DNA from: Guadua angustifolia
Taxonomy: Eukaryota > Streptophyta > Magnoliopsida > Poales > Poaceae
Length of the DNA: 64,000 bases
Reading direction: 5' to 3'
Assembly: GCA_036346375.1 (NCBI GenBank)
Contig: CM070500.1
Coordinates: 73,908,525 to 73,972,524, forward strand
Shown here: positions 46,934-58,268 of the stretch, piece after piece
How positions within the stretch are numbered: the stretch's first letter is position 1
Layout of the letters: each line of letters opens with the position of its first letter
Position numbers and translations under genes: made by a program
The notes under the pieces: model-generated
Seen by the model: only the letters and a program-made list of their open reading frames with translations
Databases searched by the model: none
What the model was told of the DNA's origin: nothing

Positions 46934-49900
46934 TAGAGATGATCAAGTGGGCCGAGCTAAATGGGCCGGCTCGAGGCACGTCACGTTGGCATGGCTCAGG
47001 CACGACTTGGCCCCACCATAAACGGGCCATGCTGGTACGGCCCACGAGCTTATGCCATGCTTGGGTTGGCACTCTGACACTGCACGGCAAGATTACGACG
47101 GCACGAGTCGTTTGGCCTATTTATTTTTAAAAATAGTCGTATTATAGCCGTCAGAGCTTTAAAAATTTTAAAAATCTAAAGATTTCAAAAAAATCTCAAA
47201 ATTTTCCTAGAAATAAGTGGCTGCCCTCCTCATTTCCACACCATCAAAGTTGTGTTCTCTTCTTTTCATTCTCTTGTGAAAATTCTTTTGTTCATAGTAG
47301 TAATTTGGCAAAATTCAAAATAGTTTTGCTAAAAATCCGAAATTCGGCTTCCGGCTTCTATCAAGAAATCAAGGTAATAATTGTGATTTAATTGTTTATT
47401 TTGTTAGTATTTTAAATCATATTTTAGTATTAATAGCTTAATTATTTTTACAGTTTTCTTTATGGAGCACGAGAATTTTCCGTCCTTCCTAATTTCTAAC
47501 TTTGGGATTTCACTCAAGGAGTTTCTTACATCCTATGAAACTCAAGAAACTACAGTAGTTGTACCATCCTCAGGCTTTACAAGTGCTAGTGCGTTGGCAA
47601 GCATTAGGGCAAAAAGATGAAGACACAATACATGGGAGTTTGGGAAGATTTTGAGCAGTTTTTTGAGACATCAGACGGCGTTCAGAGCAGATATGCTATT
47701 TGTAAATATTGTAAGCACAAATTAACTGTGAAATCTATAGGTGGAATGGGGCACTTGAAGAAGCATGCTGAGAGCTATAAAAGAAAAGCGATGGTGGCTT
47801 TGAGACTGATGCAAATACAGTACAACCCTGACGATGTGGTACGTAATTGGGGCTACAATCCCAAGGTAGCTCGTGAATTTCTTTGTCATTTAATCGCTTC
47901 TCAAGATCTTCCTTTAAACTTTGATGAGTCACCTATATTTGAAAATTATATTAGGATCGCTCATAATCCTAGATTTTCTGCAGTTTCTAGACAGACAACA
48001 ACTAGAGATTTGATTAAATACTATAATAATTATCGTAATATGCTAATAGAACAATTTAGTACCTGTACTTTTTCTGTGTCTTTGGTATCTGACATATGGA
48101 GTAGTAGAGCTAAAGAGGATTACCTTAGTGTAGTTGCTCATTATGTAAACAATGAATGGTAACTAGAGAAGAGAATTATAAGATTGAAATTAATTGATGT
48201 AGCACACACTGGTGAAAATATTGCCGATTGTATTGTAAAAGTTGTGAAAGATTTTGACCTTACTGATAAGATTTTTTCAATAACAATAGATAATGCTTCA
48301 GCAAATACTTCTATTATAAACATTCTTACTCTGCTTTTCAATTCGTATGCTAAATCTTGCTTATTACATCAACATTGTGCTTGCTATATTATTAATTTTA
48401 TAGTTAAATCTGGTTTGAAGATGTTAAATCAGTATCTTGAACCTTTTCGCATTGCAATATCTTTCTTAAATAATTCTATTCAACGAGTAGCAGCATATAA
48501 GACTTATTATGTTACAATGGATGTGCATCCGCGTAAGTTTGGTATGAAAATACCTATAAGATAGAACTTTACTTACTTGATGCTTAAGTTTCTCATATTC
48601 TATGAGAGCATATTTTTTTATTAACAAGCACTATCATAAATAGGATGGTCAACCGTTACTCACAGAGCAACATGGTATATTGCTAAATACTTGCTATCAC
48701 TTTTATAACTTTTTTTTATGATTCTCTTGTTGCTTTATTTGGAGTTTATTACTCAACCTCTCCTTTAATTGTACATCATATTTTAGAAATTGCTACCCAC
48801 TTAAGGAGACACGAAAATGATAATATTTTGCGTGAAGCTATGAAAACTAAATTTTTAAAATATTAGCAAGAAATTCCAATGCTATATGCATTTACATTTA
48901 TTTTATCCTAGAGCTAAAATTTGAGGATTTTCTAATGTTCTCTCGCTTCTAATGATGTGATAGGTACTGATTATTCTAGTTATTTTTCAAATATCCGTAT
49001 TAACTGATCTCAAGTTTATGCTAAGTATGATCAGAAGTTTACTGGAATTCGTATGCAGCGACCTCCACCAGCACCCACAACACGTAAAGAATAAAACTGC
49101 GTGGGGAAAGATATGGGGTGCAGGTGGCTCTTTCTCAAGGAGTTCGACAACAACAACATCAATACAGACACAACAAGTGGTAGGGAACTAGCTGTCTATT
49201 TTAATAGCGACACTGTCAACTACTAAGAGTAGTAAGAGAAAGATTTCAGCATTTTGCAGTGGTGGCACAAGCACAAAGTAACATATTCAGTGCTTTCCAT
49301 ATTAGTACGGGATGTGTTAGCAGTTCCCGTCTCCACGGTTTCATCAGAGTTTGCTTTTAGTTTATCCGGAAGAATAATCGAGGAGAGAAGAATAAATCTG
49401 ACAAGTGAGATGGTGGAAATACTTCTCACTGTAAAAGATTGGGAACAAGTTGATCAACGAGCTCAACATACTGCAGAAAATGTTGAGCTGGTGGAGACAC
49501 TTGAAAATCTTTATCTAGAGAATTAAGAAGAATAATTGTAATCTTCACTTTTTTCCTATATCATTGAGCTATATGTTGTACTCTTTTTCGTTGCTAAGAT
49601 TTTCTCGTGTTGAGTTTTTACTGGGCAAAGTTTTTAAAGAGGCAGACAAACATCAATAAAGCTCATTATTTAATTCTAATTATTTGTCTTATTTTAGAAT
49701 TTATTTCATATTTTAACTTTTTCTTAATTTACATGTATTTTCAAAAAGATTTTCGAATTATTCTTGTTTTTTCATTTTTATGTTTTTTTCATAATTTTTA
49801 TACTTTTTATATTTTCTATTTTTCTAACATTTATTATTTTTTTTATTTTTTTTGACGCTAACGGACTGACCCGGTCCGTTTAGGCCCGTCGGACCTGTGC

Positions 49901-50073
49901 CAGCACGACACGGCCTGTGAGTCCAACGAGCCACGCTTGGACCGACTCCTCGGCACATGAGTTGACACGGCATGTCCCGTTTATTAGTTGGGCCAAAATA
50001 AGCCATGCCTAAACGGGCCGTGCAACCTGTTTACGGGCTGAGTTGTGCCGTGTCGTTTGTTTGGCCCACTCTA
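46934..50073 (+). mobile_element. Autonomous-type hAT (Ac-like) element, decayed, 3.1 kb
   Basis: The left end TAGAGATGATCAAGTGGGCC and the complement of the right end (TAGAGTGGGCC) share TAGAG...GTGGGCC. Subterminal GGGCCG/CGGCCC-type words line both sides (46945-47120 and 49860-50060), typical of hAT transposase-binding repeats. A broken transposase lies inside. No good 8 bp target duplication is left (GGAGGCAC against GTGAGGAT). Confidence 0.75.
47617..49526 (+). pseudogene. hAT transposase pseudogene
   Basis: The N-terminal part has a BED-type zinc finger (CKYCKHKL then GHLKKHAESYKRK). It then shows SRQTTTRDLIKYY and VSLVSDIWSSR, the start of the RNase H-like transposase fold. A TAA at 48160-48162 interrupts the frame, which continues in the same frame to 48564 (VAHTGENIADC, ITIDNASANTS, LLHQHCACYIIN). 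From 48565 to 49250 it is scrambled by indels. 49254-49526 gives the C-terminal dimerisation motif (DVLAVPVSTVSSEFAFS, INLTSEMVEILLTVKDW). Not functional. Confidence 0.9.
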
Positions 50074-50439
50074 GTGAGGATTGAGCAATAACTCAGCGAT
50101 GTGACCGATGTTGCTCACCTCGTTGACCTGGGTTCGAGGGTCGAGCTTAGCCTCTCTTATAGAGGCGAATGTATGTATAGATGTATATATGTACGTAAAT
50201 AATACGTATATAGTTTGTCTATTATTCTTTCTGCTATAAGAAATATCAGAGCTTTTAACCGATTTTTGTTTTTTTTTAAAAAAGCCAGAGGTGTTTTTGG
50301 CGCGAAAAGGATCACAGAGCGCGGGAAAGTGTGGTGCCTTGCCGCCACTCGCGTGCCACGCACACAGGGACGTTTCCGTAAACTTGTCATAAGTGGTGGT
50401 CATACGATTTGGTCTTCCCCAAATCCCGAGCGGCCGAGC

Positions 50440-50840
50440 CCAAAAACCGAATATACGTTCTCCGCCTCTTCTCTTCGTTTCCACCGTTCGCGTCCCCCTT
50501 CTCCGGCGGCCGGCGCGGTGAGCTCTTCTCCTCCCCCTTCTTAGACTCCACCGTTCTCCTGATCCCCCCTCCCTCCCCCTTCTCTGGCGGCGGGCGTGGT
50601 GAGCTCTTCTCCTCCCCCTTTTTAGTCTCCACCGTTCTCCTGATCCCCCCTCCCTCCCCCTTCTCTGGCGGCGGGCGCGGTGAGCTCTTCTCCTCCCCTT
50701 CCTTCGTTTCCACCGTTCTCCAGATCTCCCCTCTCCCCCTTCTCCGGCAGGCGGCGTGGTGAGTTCTTCTCCTCCCCTTTGTTTCCACCGTTCTCCAGAT
50801 CTCCCCCCTCCCCCTTCTCCGGCGGCTGGCGCGGTTAGCT
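50440..50840. repeat. Minisatellite, about five units of 75-81 bp, in RPA14 leader region
   Basis: The phrase GCGGTGAGCTCTTCTCC or close variants starts at about 50515, 50596, 50677, 50756 and 50831 (periods 81, 81, 79, 75). Each unit also has CCACCGTTCTCC and CCCCCTTCTC. Units 1-4 each contain GGTGAG, a good 5' splice donor. On the minus strand the 81 bp units give a 27-residue repeat (EEKSSPRPPPEKGEGG), probably a by-product. Confidence 0.85.
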
Positions 50841-51790
50841 CCAGTCGGAGACCCCCCGTCAACATCCTCGCGTGGGATCATTTATTTCCTTTGAGCAACC
50901 TCATCCAAATCTTTATTTCTGGGATGGATACTCTAATCCATGCAGTTTGTTGCGTGGTTTATTTTCCAAAATTTTTGGGGGTTCAACTGAACTCCCATGC
51001 CCCACGTTAGGTCCTCCCCTGGTCGTCGTCGGCCGTGGTCACCGTCGCCACGCGAGAGATCACGGGATGGAGGGGGAGTTTGGGTTTTGGATGGGATGCG
51101 TAGGGATGGCCTGTTCGAGCCAGACGAGGGAAAAACATTCGCCTAACGCAAGAATGGGACTGAGGGTAACAGAGTGGTATAATGACAAAGGTCTACAGAT
51201 ATCTGTGGTATTACAGCGAACTGGGATTTTATTGTGGTATATATCAAAACGGGGCCATGTTTTGGTGGTATATACCCAATTTCCTCTAACTAGTTTAATC
51301 CATCAATCGGTATGGTTCAGTTCTTGTTCTTCATTGCGTCCAAGATCGATAGGATGTGTGACCTAGTCTGCAAAGGTCCTTTTGTCAATTAAGAATGGAT
51401 TATGACAGCAGAAAGTTGTGAACGTTGACACTGTAGTGACGTTAGTAGCCATCGTGCTGGTGCTGCTATCAATCGTCACATAGTTGCCACAATGTTTGGT
51501 TAATCAGCATGTATCATTTTACCTCGTTCATCACACCAATGCATGCAGCCAGATGCTTGCTATCATCATTATCGTGTATTAGTGTATTACAAGTCTAAAA
51601 TATGATTGTGGTGTAGCATATCTTCCCAGAAGTTGCTACACTGCTAGGGCATTATACTATAATCTTTCTTCCATTTGCTTGCTTGGCATGATAGAATTAC
51701 CAGGAGATGTGGCCATTTTGTTTGTTCCTTTTTTTTATCAGATGATAATACTGAATTGAGTTGATAAATCTGAAGTTGCACCTTGCAGAT

Positions 51791-53008
51791 ATGGATACAT
51801 CAGGCCCTTCAGTATTTGTCAATGGAGAGATTCTGAATATGTTTGTTGGGCGAAGAGTGCGCACAGTGGTTAAAGTCCAACGGGATGAAGGTGGAGTGCT
51901 TGTCGGGCAGTCCACTGATGGTCATCAGTTAACCATCAGAGGTGCTCAGGGTGCCCCTGCATCACACTATATGGAGGTTATTGGGATCGCTGACAACAAC
52001 CAGTCCATCCGTGCTGAAGTTTGCACTGATTTTGGTGAAAACTTCGGTGAGCTTTGATACACATACACCTGTGGTGTTCTTTTCCTCTTTGATTCACTAC
52101 TGTGAACTGTTTGTATGTTCTGCTTGCTGCCATGGTTCTCACCTTCAAGTTTGTTAGCTTTAACATGATTTCATATACATAAAATAATATTGTGCCTATT
52201 TTCATGCTCCACCACCTTTGATCAGTAAAGTAGACGAACTAAAAAAATCAAAGCTGATAATAGCCTAGTACACTATGAGTTCCCTTTGTTTCTGAACTTG
52301 GTAGTTATTGTTCGGGTTTTGTTATTCTTGGGTTACGTGGGCAAATATCCTTACTTCTCTTACCCGAAACTCATCTTATCCTAGAGTATCGGAGCAGCCT
52401 AAGTGATTGTTTGTGTCCAATTTCTAAATTTAGAAGCTATTTCTCTTGTTTTTCAGAATTACGATTAATTGTCGAGTATTTCTTGACCTGTAGTGCAAAT
52501 TGACTAAAATTGTTATAAAGAATGAAGTATCTGCATTGTTATTTTTCTTCACTTGCTTGATCTTTGGTCTCATCCCTGAAATGGTGCCAAGTCTGTCATT
52601 TTTTACCAGCATTTTAGAATAAATTTACAAACATTATTTATCTGGGTCAAGAAATGAAGTTCTTGTAGCACATAAGCTAATGTTATGAGGAAGTAAGGTT
52701 ATCGGATCCAATTGCACAATGTTGCAACAATTAGCACAGTAGTCTCCTCTAAGAGGAGTTTATTGTGCCTTTAAGTTTGTGTATATATTTTATGCTGTGC
52801 TCTTCTGATGCAAATTATAACTAATTGTACTTCATCCTCTTTTTTAACGTTTGTCTTGCAGCAAAAAATAATTTTAGACTAAACATCATTGGTCCTTGTT
52901 ACCCCATAACACCATTGATCTCTCTGTCATGTTTATCTGGCAGATCCTGTGCCATTCAATGGGCTGTGCAAGCTTGCGAACGGCCAAGCGAAGAATTTGT
53001 TCCTGTAG
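51791..53008 (+). CDS. RPA14: Replication protein A 14 kDa subunit (RPA3); exons 51791-52046 and 52944-53008
   Basis: The exons join (G|AT) to 106 residues, the usual size of grass RPA14. RPA is the heterotrimeric single-stranded DNA binding complex for replication, repair and recombination; the 14 kDa subunit is a single OB fold that holds the trimer together. Visible motifs are FVNGEILNMFVGRRVRTVVK, QSTDGHQLTIRG, HYMEVIGIADNNQSIRAEV and FNGLCKLANGQ near the C-terminus. A splice acceptor (TTGCAG, ending 51788) lies two bases before the ATG, so there is an intron in the 5' UTR. The first exon is probably in the minisatellite region 50440-50850. The 3' UTR follows at 53009. The gene appears intact. 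Confidence 0.93.
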
Positions 53009-54950
53009 GGGTCACCATCGCATAGAAGACATTTGGCCAACTAAGCATGTTTGAAGTTCATGTTATGTATCCAGCTTTAAGACTTGTCCGAATGTTACTT
53101 CAGTCACCTTAGTAGTGTGTCACTTAGGGTCAGTATTGGGCATTAGGACCTATTGACCTAAGCTACATAGCGCAGTGAAGACAAGTGTGTGTCTCTTGTG
53201 GTTGAAGAGCTTACTGCCTTTTCTTCTAAGCAAAGCAAACCAAAGCTTAATGTTACTGTCACTTGCATTTCGATCCTGGAAGTTTGCATTTTGCGTGATG
53301 CTCTCCCGTTCGTCTTATGAAGAACTATGCTGCTTTATGATGAATACTGGAAAATTGATCTTACGGTCTGAGACCTAGGTCAAACAGGTCAGCACTCAGC
53401 AGTCTTACAGGTTGACCACCTACTGCGTAAGCTTCTGCAGGTCTGTGTTCAGTACTTAAGTGAGAGAAGTTCCCGGTATACGCCCCTTTAGCACACCAGA
53501 GTTTTTCCCCAGAGCTGTTTTCCTGTGGTCTGGTGCTCCTGTGAAGTTCTTGCATTCCAAACCTAGGTGTTCCTGTGAGGCTGTGAGTATGTGCGTGAGA
53601 GGTTTACTTCTTAGCAACATAGCCTAATGCTGGTGAATCCAAATGAGGTTGGGTGTTGCCGTGTTGGGTACTTGGGTTGTTGGTTGTTGCAGTTCCTTCC
53701 GAGTTCAATGAATACAGTTTCAGGCTCTGCTCGTTAGCTAGTTTGGTAGTACGTGTGACAAGTAACTTCACAGATGGCTCTTGCTAATTGGATCGTGCGT
53801 ATTTGGATTTCGGAATAAGCAGCGCAAGACCAATTTGGCATTCTAATCAAGTAATTATCCGTCATTTTTCCTGCAACTATGTACCATTTTGGGGGGGTTG
53901 TTTTCGACATATTTTTCACTGTTACACCAACACAATACGACGCTTTCATCAGATGATACGCTCGCTCCCGAAGCCAAGGAAACAAAGCTTGTGACTGATC
54001 AGTCTAAAGCTGAATCATTCCTACAGCACACACTCTCAACATTACGATCAAAAGGCTGCTGCATCAGCATGCTGGATCGGTGGCAAGTCACTCTCGTATA
54101 CCTACAAAAGTGTACTTCTGTGACGGCAAAATCTCATCTTTCACCTGAACCACAGATCATCATCGAGGGTATCTTGATTGCACTGAGAACAAATCAAAGA
54201 CAAAAAGAAAAGGTTTCTTTTGGACCCCACTCTTCGCTCTTGGCGTCCTGCGTTTCTTACCACCCGGTTCAGTGGCAAAGTACCCAATGCGAAACTACTT
54301 GAAAAAATAGTGGTAATGGTGGTAACAAATTGTTAAGCTTAAGTGCCTCCATGTGGTGCAGAAAACCCCTGGACTCTCCAACCATCGTTGAAAAATGGTC
54401 GGTAGTCCATTCCACTTCTATCTCATGCGTTAAGTTTAGATTGGGTGGTTAACGTTGAGGGTTGCATATGTAACATCTTAAGATAGGTTTATGCTAGATA
54501 TGTTGCTTATATATATAACTGAACAGTAGGTGTTCGGTAAGAAACTAGAAATCCCTCTTAAAGCCATATCTGAATCTGACCAAGCATTCTTGATTCCTTC
54601 TCAACATGTCAGTACAGTGTATAAGAGTCTAGCATCTGTACCAAGTCACTCGGGTTTTTACTGACTATAATAAACTTTAAGAAAAGCATTCAAGTCACAA
54701 ACAAAATAAGTATTAGTTCCCATCAAGCCCTAAACAACAAGAACAAATGGACGATGAAATGCAGCACACGGATCAGTATTTATCCTTGAAAAGAACAAAA
54801 TAGCATTTTGCACAGATGATTTAATTAACAGATAACAAAATTTTAATTTACATCCTTTCCTTCTTAGTTTTTGCCCCAGGAGAGATAAGCACTCACCTTT
54901 CTTATGTAATCAATGATATATAGTATGCAAAATGCTAAGAAATGCCACGA
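53009..54950. other. RPA14 3' UTR and intergenic DNA
   Basis: Ordinary mixed sequence. Small ORFs (for example 53889-54302, +) show no recognisable motif. No repeat ends were found. Confidence 0.4.
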
Positions 54951-54992
54951 TTTTTTTTTTTCGTTTGAACATCAATTTCCCTTTTTACATTT

Positions 54993-55877
54993 TTACCGGG
55001 AGGAGAGTGGGTGCATGGTCTTGGCCAGCCCGTAGCTCCGGGCCCCGAAACCGAGGCATCCGAGAACCAGCCCCTGCCGGTACGGCAGCGACGTGGTGCA
55101 CGGCCGCGGAGCCTCCTCGCGCGACGCACCGCCTGGCGCCCTCTTCGCCAGCGCCGCCCTGTCCGACGACGTGGACCGGCGTCTCGGCTGCGGCGCGGGG
55201 CAGGGCAGCGCCTTCTTGGGCCGCAAAGGCCAGATGGACAGCGGCCAGAAGCCTGACCTCTCGGGGCCTGCCGCGGCCTCCGTCTTCGCCGAGTCGCTGG
55301 CAGTGCGGCCGAGGAGGTCCCGTAGCGATATTTTCCGCCGAATGTTCTTGGCGGAGGACGAGGAGGCGGAGGACGACGATGACGCTGACGCGAAGAAGTC
55401 GGAAGGCTCTGCTTTCTTGGCGAGCCGCGGGCTCCGGGGCGGCGAAGCCGACCGGGCCCGGCGGGGCGGCTGCGCATGGCCGTCGACGCCGGCCTCTTCT
55501 TCCTCGTAGTCGTCGTCATCCTCCTGCTCCCCGTAAGCCGTTTCTTGGCTGATAGGGGAGAGGCAGCCGACGCGGATGCGGCCGGCGACGAAGAGCTCCT
55601 CAGCAGAGCTCATGGCGGCGCCGGCGCCGGCGCCGTGGCGGCGCGCAGCGAACTCGAAGTCTCCTGCGGCGCAGCAGTCGCCATCAGCGGCCGGAGCGTA
55701 GTGGACCGCCGCAGTGGATGACGGCGGCGAGCGGAGGATGTAGTGAACGGGGCTGGCCGGGGCGCTGAAGAAGAAGTAATGGCCGCCCCCGCCGCTGTCC
55801 TCGTCACAGTCGGCGCCGCCCCCGCCGGAGCAGAGGTGGCGTGTGGGGCTGGACGGCGCGGTGGTGCGGCTCTGCAT
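54993..55877 (-). CDS. DUF1645 family protein, single exon, 294 aa
   Basis: The ORF has the DUF1645 features: FEF (74-76) shortly before AEELFVAGRIRV (92-103), and a basic IRRKISLRDLLGR segment (179-191) followed by a Ser/Lys-rich part. Acidic (DDDDYEEEEAG) and Ser-rich linkers (about 164-175) separate them. Proteins of this plant family include rice regulators of grain length and stress tolerance; the biochemical role is unknown. No signal peptide or membrane segment is seen, so a soluble, perhaps nuclear, location is inferred. Very GC-rich, as grass intronless genes often are. The start at 55877 is the first Met of the frame after a GC-rich leader; later Met residues are less likely because the N-terminal motif order is normal from here. 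Confidence 0.85.
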   Translation of the reverse strand: MQSRTTAPSSPTRHLCSGGGGADCDEDSGGGGHYFFFSAPASPVHYILRSPPSSTAAVHYAPAADGDCCAAGDFEFAARRHGAGAGAAMSSAEELFVAGRIRVGCLSPISQETAYGEQEDDDDYEEEEAGVDGHAQPPRRARSASPPRSPRLAKKAEPSDFFASASSSSSASSSSAKNIRRKISLRDLLGRTASDSAKTEAAAGPERSGFWPLSIWPLRPKKALPCPAPQPRRRSTSSDRAALAKRAPGGASREEAPRPCTTSLPYRQGLVLGCLGFGARSYGLAKTMHPLSSR

Positions 55878-56119
55878 TTGCGGCGAAGCCAGGTGAGGCG
55901 AGGGGACCGCGTGGCGTGCAAAGTGCAGGTTTGAAGGGAAGGGGAGGGGGACTGGGGAGGATGGGGGGGAGGGGTTGGCGGGCGGTATATGTAACGGCGA
56001 AACGTGTAGTGTTGTCGACTCGTAGTACGCGGGCTCGTGGGAAACTTTTTTATTTTATACAAAAAACGCGTCGTATTTACAGAAATATACAACAATCTCG
56101 CGTATTTACGGAAATCCCC

Positions 56120-56295
56120 ACCGATTTCGCAATCTCAAAACGCGAAACCGCAATTTCGCAATTTCAGTTTGCGAAATCACTGATTTCGCGTTCTCACAAT
56201 GCGAAATTGACGTATTTCGCATTTTCAAAAACGAAATCATGTATTCGCAGTTTCAAAACGCGAAATTGAAGTGCCACGTCAGATTTCGCAATCTC
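56120..56295. repeat. Cluster of TTTCGC / GCGAAA words in both orientations
   Basis: Nine or so TTTCGC or GCGAAA hexamers, often as TTTCGCAATCTC or AACGCGAAA, alternate in orientation over 175 bp upstream of the DUF1645 gene, giving many possible hairpins. The rest of 55880-57100 has no supported feature. Confidence 0.6.
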
Positions 56296-57109
56296 GGGAT
56301 CTAAATTGAGCTGGCCGTACTGTGGATGAAATGTTACACTGCTTATTCGGTTTCCAGGGAAAAAAAGAATGAATCAGCTGCAGAGCAGAGCAATTTTCTT
56401 GTTCGTTCAAGCGGTCTCGCTAATCTCGTCTTAATGGCGTCGCACCCCATTCACTTAAACCACGTGCTAGTCACTCGAGGAATATTGTAAAAATCGCTAT
56501 CTGAGGTATTGAACTACTAAGAACTGCTTGATCATTAAATAAAAGAACTACTTGATCATTTAAGCGTTTTCGACATGCTGTAAAATGTCACGTAAAAATA
56601 TACAACATTCTCGTGTATTTTTAAAATTTCAGACAGTAGCACTGTCAGAATTGCAAAAGTGGCCTCTCCGTACACATGGGTCGCATTTCCGGTCGGACGG
56701 GCGATAATTTCATGTGTCAGCTAGGGTTGAATAAATAAAAAATCTATTTTTTAGTGATATAGAAAATCTTTTATCGAAATATTTTTATTGGAGAATTTTA
56801 TTTCGGTCGCGTGATAACCTTTTCCTATTGGATTTGGTTGAATAAGACATTTCCATCGGGCGAGTGAAAATTTTTATGCGGCGGTTGAGCGTCCGATTTT
56901 TATTCTTTCATGACACAATGGGTTTTTGAAGTGTTTAAGGAATTTTTGTAAGTAATGTAGTTTAAGTAATAATTACGAGAATAATATAATTGGGATACAA
57001 CAAGAAGATATAGAAAAAATTCATATAATTTCTTTGCGGAAAATAAGAGCAGGGTGATTCTCAACTCGGTTCTCATGGAAAATAAGGTAGGCTACATTTT
57101 TATTACGGC

Positions 57110-57714
57110 TTAAAATTGGGAGGAGCATATAACATGACGTCTCTTGAGTGCATCGAGGCCACTTCCCTTCTCCCATGCCTCGGTGGGGCTTCTCCGCACG
57201 ACGTGCCCTCTCTCGTTCCTTTCTCTCTCGGCCTCCTTCTCCTCCGCTTCCTTGCGGCGTGCCTCCTCGCGTCTTGGCGTCACAGCTAGCGCTTGAAGCT
57301 GCTCCCTCGGTCCGCTTGCGAACTCTTCATCAAGGAGCCTTTGGTCCTCCGGTCGATCTCCTCGTCGTACCACTTCTCAAATTCACACAATGGGGAGGCG
57401 ATCGCATGAAACAAAAATTAGGAAAGTTCCATGTAGAAATATTTGGAAACACGTATGATTATTACCATGAGGCGAAGCTTCCGGGCCTTCTCCGTCGGGT
57501 CGAATTCGTAGTTGCGGCACTTCCAATACCGCCTCTTCCAAGTTGGAAGCTTCGTATGAGCGGACAAGCCTGCAAGGATCTCCGCACAAACACATCGGTG
57601 CGACAACCCCAGTCGGTAGGAAGAGATCTTGGTACTGTTGTCTTGCGGCAAGGTCGAAGAGCCTCCCTCTTCTTTTGCTTTGCCCTTTCCGTTTGAACTT
57701 GCATGCCTCGGCAT
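57110..57714 (-). pseudogene. GRF-type zinc-finger protein relic (frame break, intron)
   Basis: The start MPRHASSNGKGKAKEEGG (57714) leads to a zinc-finger region split over two frames: CLCGDPCRLVRSYE in one frame (about 57595-57550) and then TWKRRYWKCRNYEF in another (57545-57505). Together they make a CxC...RRYWKC pattern like the GRF zinc finger. A GTAATAATC donor-like site follows LRLM near 57465. A charged helical tail (EEARRKEAEEKEAERERNE, 57230-57290) follows. Such genes are often carried by transposons in grasses. The frame break means it is a pseudogene or a sequence error. Confidence 0.5.
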
Positions 57715-57895
57715 TTTGTCTTGATCCTCACCTAAAATGAACGGATATATCTTAGAGACTTCCTCACCATGGTTGTTCCTCCTCTCCTGTTCTTCTTAGA
57801 ACACATCGTCCCTTCTTATATAGGCCTTAGGGGCACTCGGAGAGCAAACACGAAGCGCGTAAGCCTCCGTCCCAGCACTGTGTCCCACGGTTTCT

Positions 57896-58088
57896 CAGGC
57901 CGAGTTGACAACGCACTGCAGCCTCAGAGCTTTTTCAGGCGGACTTGACAACACATCTGCGTCAATGTCTTTTCAGCCGAGTAGACAATACATTTGCAAT
58001 GTCGAGTCTTTTCAGGCGACTAGAAATTACATCGCACCTCGAGCCTTTTCGCATCGAGTGGACAACACTGCGCAGCCTCAATGCCTTT
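57896..58088. repeat. Five tandem copies of a 37-40 bp unit
   Basis: Units start at 57896, 57936, 57974, 58013 and 58050. The shared wording is TTTTCAGGCGAxTxGACAACAxAxxTGC. Divergence is considerable. The array lies between the GRF relic and the 44-residue repeat ORF, both on the minus strand. Confidence 0.65.
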
Positions 58089-58268
58089 TCAATTTTGTAA
58101 TATAGGTGAATCATGCCACTAAAATTTTTTTAATGCAGCCTCAATCACACGGAAATGTTCTAATTAAACCCTGCGTAACATGTAAAATACGGATACAAAC
58201 TGGAAACCACTTCGAAAGACATCCGTAAAGCTGGGATACAACATAGGGTACATAACTCCAAAGAAGGA

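Noticed and set aside
46926..50081. 8 bp target duplication of the large hAT element
   Set aside because: GGAGGCAC and GTGAGGAT match poorly. The ends may have changed, or the limits may be off by a few bases.
50387..50881. Minus-strand repeat protein with 27-residue units over the minisatellite
   Set aside because: Open frames in all phases follow from the 81 bp unit. The region is better explained as leader DNA of RPA14.
53788..54302. ORFs after RPA14
   Set aside because: Short, with no recognisable motif and no codon pattern like the neighbouring genes.
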